From contig NZ_DS544873.1 in assembly GCF_000154725.1 (NCBI RefSeq), positions 4,065,085 through 4,129,084 on the forward strand: a stretch of 64,000 nt of DNA, read 5' to 3'. Of the stretch, positions 61,201 to 64,000 are shown piece after piece. The notes under the pieces are model-generated. The model did no database searches and was not told the origin of the DNA. It saw nothing but the letters and a program-made list of their open reading frames with translations. The stretch is from Kordia algicida OT-1. Its GTDB lineage: Bacteria > Bacteroidota > Bacteroidia > Flavobacteriales > Flavobacteriaceae. Position numbers and translations under genes: made by a program. Each line of letters opens with the position of its first letter. Position 1 is the stretch's first letter.

Positions 61201-62446
61201 CGAAAGTATACAAATCTAACGGATCAATTTTTACACGAGCAGTTTTGTAAACTTTTGAGAGAAACAAAATTTGTGTGAGTATATTTTTTGATTCCGAAGG
61301 CGATAAAACCACAAATAAATTTTCAATCGCCGCAGGAATTAAGTCTTTTAAAATTGGCTTCCACGTTGTTGGTTTGTGCGCAACGTTCAATACGATTTTT
61401 TGAAAACGTTTGGCATCTACTTTTGATAAATGAATGACCAATTCGTTAAATTCATTCTTCTGTACATTGTTGTTTCTCGCTGCCGCAGAATTGAAATACG
61501 TTTCAATTTTCAACCAGAAGTTTTCTTTTTGTTTGGCTGTTTTTACCTGAGAAAATGACTTGTTGTGTAGTTCTTCTGATAATAATCTTAAAATTGCGAT
61601 AAAACCTTTGTCTACTTGTGAATATTCATTTGCGCGATCAATTGCATCTTCAATCAATTCAATCATTGTGTCATATGAAATATTGAAATGATTTGCCATT
61701 TGTACAATCGTACTTCTCACAAAAGCGACTTTGTTAAAAATAGTGCCACGCTCGGTAAACAAGTAATTTAAAATCCACAACCAAATGTTCTTTTTAAGGT
61801 CGTTTGTGCTAGTTTGTACAATGGTTTCTTTTTCCTGAACTTTTACAAATTCTTCCGAAAAAGCAATGATCTGTTGATGATTGTTTGGCTCTAATCCTGC
61901 TATGATTTTTTTGATAGTTGCATCAGGAAATTGCCAGGCAATCCGTTTGCGAACGTTTTCAGAAATTGCCGTTTGTTGAATCATTTGAATTACATCCAAA
62001 CGATTGTTAAGCAATTGCAAACGCATAATTTGCGATGCTGTTCCGTAACTTTCTTGATAATTCCACGGTAAAATCCCTTGTAAAAGAAAATCGCGTAAGA
62101 CGTTTATTTGTGCAATATCTTCATGGATTATTTCTAAAGTTTTATCACCATTTTTCGGATATAGAATTAAGTCATATAAAGCATTTCGCAAAGCTTCTTC
62201 CAAACGTAATGGAAGTTCACTAAGCATATTTTCATACGTCATTGTTCCCAAATCAACTGCCAGTTTTTTGATCTTTAAGGTTTGCCCTTTTGGACAAATA
62301 CTGTCAAAAACACGATCAATTATGCGTTTCATTTTATAGGAACTCCACGTACTAATATCCGTTTGTAATTGATACGCAAGTCCTTTGGAATCGAAAGCAG
62401 TATTCCATTGGCAACGTGTGACGATATGTGCTCCTTGACTATGCAT
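58235..62446 (-). CDS. Contractile injection system tape-measure-type protein
   Basis: A 1403-residue, overwhelmingly helical protein. The N-terminus (AHIVTRCQWNTAFDSKGLAYQLQTDIS, RIIDRVFDSICPKGQTLKIKKLAVDLGTM) and the C-terminal WELTVEKRAYDILMTRSPFSFSIIKLPWM... HVTWPF match proteins annotated as CIS tape-measure proteins in Bacteroidota. The interior is a long series of helical repeats with many Ala/Lys/Gln/Ile. Tape-measure proteins set tail length by spanning the tube during assembly; 1403 residues as one helix would be near 200 nm, although folding or end domains would shorten this. It overlaps the upstream gene by 8 bases. Confidence 0.8.
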   Translation of the reverse strand: MHSQGAHIVTRCQWNTAFDSKGLAYQLQTDISTWSSYKMKRIIDRVFDSICPKGQTLKIKKLAVDLGTMTYENMLSELPLRLEEALRNALYDLILYPKNGDKTLEIIHEDIAQINVLRDFLLQGILPWNYQESYGTASQIMRLQLLNNRLDVIQMIQQTAISENVRKRIAWQFPDATIKKIIAGLEPNNHQQIIAFSEEFVKVQEKETIVQTSTNDLKKNIWLWILNYLFTERGTIFNKVAFVRSTIVQMANHFNISYDTMIELIEDAIDRANEYSQVDKGFIAILRLLSEELHNKSFSQVKTAKQKENFWLKIETYFNSAAARNNNVQKNEFNELVIHLSKVDAKRFQKIVLNVAHKPTTWKPILKDLIPAAIENLFVVLSPSESKNILTQILFLSKVYKTARVKIDPLDLYTFGIEFCVETQHTSISKNAFLAFVVEKLAKQQQQTKLAILDHFVTADVTNTQKKTAFISLFKALNGLYQQEISSAKTFSSAEKLQHVVTRYVTEIHQSNQQTEAFYSLEKTLQKWISASPTKFWEVFEKIDKTPKLTVHITALISVYGTERFLSVVVPEIVVVLSKIQQIIDVLIAKHPKKATTLRALKNGLITLAFEAVWHSQKANTTEFFIHLLQRLLRQETSLKVSKNDIQEVIELLLETPKIRTLAWSAYEFASIQKAHKIQLNKTPLQEIIERIAQPNQQIEVAKSISKLVHAKKITTSEFKAKEATLISYLVSNGMQLRKRLLAQFLKQVSATTTYNNNQIKELLQDCFWQSLVQYQTHRGNERRFVNVFETNILHTFPVVKTSEILQEKIAIVAKTNPAQTQVLATPYHISVAVLFEALISNLKTTNAQFEISNTNYKFSALFAVGLETSPAKIRTIIQETVATEKQLTFLRNQIKFEEFIVFMSHDVSSSKLDVYKAIHVLVTIAKQLGNTTILKALEAIFWKQTIAFIQQKKSSKKVLENLVKTTFDKLSEIATLDQITIVKHIQNNRYNVPEILKTVLIERHRIFELVSGNNQQRSLSEAIKNCISAQKIEFLSEFLITQYKIPAWFQHKEAYTYSRILNELIAQQPLVILKTLRDPKISEVQQIHFVQTIHFDTFITALQKLYTAQYYELSNIHKLYESMGFVNIRGISTKSLQEIIIKKVVTAWQTSHWNLITSTRIWNELLWETCGKKAVRKQDFFTAVNTIKTMLPTALLVTYKNLISLDTAAKSTKKEITLKKLNKSPMNTASTTFPQEGVSIPNAGLVMLNNYFLMLLDRLGVTEDNNFISEEAQLDSIHYLQYIVTGLTETEESLLTLNKILVGLSPNVPVKNSIEMTSEQKELIDGMITASIQHWTAIGETSVDGFRGNWLVRDGILIETEDRWELTVEKRAYDILMTRSPFSFSIIKLPWMSKPLHVTWPF

Positions 62447-64000
62447 CGGTTTTTGTATAAATTGTTTTTAAGTACGCAAGTAAGTTTCCTGAATTTGTAA
62501 TAATTTGTTGTTCTTGTTTGGCAGCTGCGTCTTCTGCTGTTTCAAACATTTTTGGAGTTGCATAAATATGTGCATTGTACCAACTGATATATAGCGGAAT
62601 TAACTTCGCAAAGTTTTCTGCCGAGAGATATTGAGTGTGTTGTGCTATATGTAATGGCAACTTACTTTCTTTATAAAAGGAAAGTCTGTTTTGCCATTCA
62701 TCCGTGTTTACTTCAGGAATAAAATCTGGAAAAAACGTTAAAAGCGTATCACTAAAAACAGGATTGTTTATGGATGTTTTTGTTGTGTCATTCCAACTCG
62801 CAATCATGTTCCATTTATAAGAGGTTTCTCCGATAGAAACTGCATAGTTTGTCACTTCGGTTGATGGTTCTAGAACTTCAGTCCAAGCCGTTTCATCACT
62901 CAGAATAATTGCTGCAATGCATGCTGGCATAGTACAAAAGGCATCTGCAAGTACTACACTGTCTGTATAGTTTAATGAGGTTTTATAGCTGTAATAGACA
63001 AACGTGTCATTTACTTTTTTTGCCATGTATATTGTAAACGAAGCCGAATTTGCCAAGAGATTTGTCTCAATCGAAATTGTGCCTTTTCGCTGAGTTATCA
63101 ACCAAAAAGCAACATAAATTTTGAGTAATTTTTCAGTTGTTAACGCTTCTGATGAACTCGCTTCTTGTATGAAATTGATATAGAAAGGTTCAAGCGTTAA
63201 AAGCATGGATATTTCGAGTTCAAACGTACTGTAGTTGTTACAATCTTGCGTGGTAATTTTTTGAGAAGCATCAAAACGATTTGTATCAAAAATTCCGTTA
63301 GTTTCATAAGAATGCCTTAGAATATTTTGTAATTCTTTTTTTGCTTTATACAGTTCAAGTGCCTCTTTATAAGCATCTTTCGAAAGATTTTTTGCGTTTT
63401 TTTCTGGAACGTTTAGCGTATTATTCTGCGTAAGCTCATCAATCAGTTCAACTGTTAAAGTCAATACTTCAGGTTGCAATTTTTGTGCACTGATATAATT
63501 GTAAGCTTTTGTATTGTTGTACGATAGGAGCGCTAAGTTTTGTAGATATACACTTTTAATTATGACACGATCTTTTAAGATATCGCCTGAATAAGCAGTT
63601 CCGTAACAGATAGAATCTATCACCAAAGGCGACTCGCCATGACGCGCCAATAAATGGTCTAATAAGTCGTTTCTGCGCTGTAAATTTACCGTATCATCTT
63701 CCGAAAACGTCAATAAACCATACATGTAAGAATTGTACGGATCGTCTTGGTATGCCAACCAGCTTTTGTGTTTTAATGAGTCGTCAGATTCTGAAACAGG
63801 TCCGAAGTCAAAAATATCATTGTTGCGCAAAAGTGGTTCAATATTCGGCACACTTTTATATAGCGATTGATAAAAATAGGTTGGAGAAAATACTTCAAAC
63901 GGTGCAGGATATGCAGGATTTGCTTTTTCTGCTGCCGTTTTGATATTGTTGTAATGTTCAAAATCAGCAGGATTTCCTATAGCGGCATTTTTAAAGGAAA
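62439..64000 (-). CDS. eCIS-locus protein of unknown function, 5' end outside the window
   Basis: At least 520 residues. A GTG at 63851 could be taken as the start, but the frame is open from there to the right edge and codes well-formed protein (YNNIKTAAEKANPAYPAPFE, SPTYFYQSLYKSVPNIEPLL), so that GTG is internal and the gene is partial. Visible parts: helical N-domain, a beta-rich centre (TISIETNLLANSASFTIYMAKKVNDTFVYYSYKTSL), a YISWYNAHIYATPKMFETAEDAAAKQEQQ helix and a short tail. It precedes and overlaps the tape-measure gene by 8 bases. Family not recognised; a baseplate or tail-associated part is possible. Confidence 0.75.
   Translation of the reverse strand, partial: SFKNAAIGNPADFEHYNNIKTAAEKANPAYPAPFEVFSPTYFYQSLYKSVPNIEPLLRNNDIFDFGPVSESDDSLKHKSWLAYQDDPYNSYMYGLLTFSEDDTVNLQRRNDLLDHLLARHGESPLVIDSICYGTAYSGDILKDRVIIKSVYLQNLALLSYNNTKAYNYISAQKLQPEVLTLTVELIDELTQNNTLNVPEKNAKNLSKDAYKEALELYKAKKELQNILRHSYETNGIFDTNRFDASQKITTQDCNNYSTFELEISMLLTLEPFYINFIQEASSSEALTTEKLLKIYVAFWLITQRKGTISIETNLLANSASFTIYMAKKVNDTFVYYSYKTSLNYTDSVVLADAFCTMPACIAAIILSDETAWTEVLEPSTEVTNYAVSIGETSYKWNMIASWNDTTKTSINNPVFSDTLLTFFPDFIPEVNTDEWQNRLSFYKESKLPLHIAQHTQYLSAENFAKLIPLYISWYNAHIYATPKMFETAEDAAAKQEQQIITNSGNLLAYLKTIYTKTDA

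Overview
The window is AT-rich DNA from a member of the Bacteroidota, almost certainly family Flavobacteriaceae and plausibly a Kordia-like marine genus. The family call rests on TAnnTTTG -7 promoter boxes (one with a perfectly spaced TTTG -33 box before tRNA-Asn), a SprB-like adhesin paired with a PorP/SprF protein (type IX secretion and gliding), a FecI/FecR/TonB-receptor module, a FeoB with its own Cys-rich mini-protein, and a Bacteroidota-type extracellular contractile injection system. The genus is a guess.

Layout. 1-7.8 kb is metal uptake: a TonB-dependent receptor (cut by the left edge) diverges from an operon of DtxR/MntR repressor, lipoprotein solute-binding protein, ABC ATPase, an unknown secreted protein and two ABC-3 permeases. 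A palindrome lies between the two facing promoters. A C39-peptidase lipoprotein follows. 8.7-10.1 kb is an intact IS3-family element with inverted ends, a 3-bp target duplication and an A6C frameshift site. 10.1-19.7 kb is mostly core genes: a small membrane protein, two tandem outer-membrane barrels, feoA-feoB plus a 40-residue FeoB-associated protein, a SCO protein, an M1 aminopeptidase, RseP, tRNA-Asn and a secreted protein of unknown role. 19.9-28.2 kb is the sprF-like/sprB-like pair. 28.6-31.7 kb is a four-gene operon ending in a LytS/LytTR two-component system. 31.8-36.0 kb holds a SGNH hydrolase, a GT-C-like membrane protein and two family-2 glycosyltransferases.

36.1-41.0 kb is a cell-surface signalling module (ECF sigma, FecR anti-sigma, TonB receptor) facing a repeat-containing lipoprotein. 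The same bipartite motif, AAAGGTAGGG-N12-GAGTTGTCTATAA, lies before fecR and before the lipoprotein with identical spacing, and is a strong candidate for the promoter read by this sigma factor. 41.1-45.5 kb has a small membrane protein, a TPMT-like methyltransferase, two adjacent secreted proteins (DUF6503-like and DUF2911), a secreted endonuclease/phosphatase and a single-pass membrane protein. 45.6-48.8 kb has a 240-nt leader full of hairpins, a 57-residue proline-tailed lipoprotein and a TPR histidine kinase/LuxR regulator pair. A DMT transporter follows.

50.0-64.0 kb, all on the minus strand and running off the right edge, looks like the 3' part of an extracellular contractile injection system (eCIS) locus: a partial unknown protein, a 1403-residue tape-measure-type protein, two helical proteins, an unknown protein, the AAA+ ATPase, a small unknown protein and then two adjacent cargo candidates. 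One cargo has a DUF4157 domain fused to an HNH/NS-like nuclease. The other has a different C-terminus but shares the same N-terminal LEDNR...QQQK tag. Sheath, tube and baseplate genes are presumably just past the right edge.
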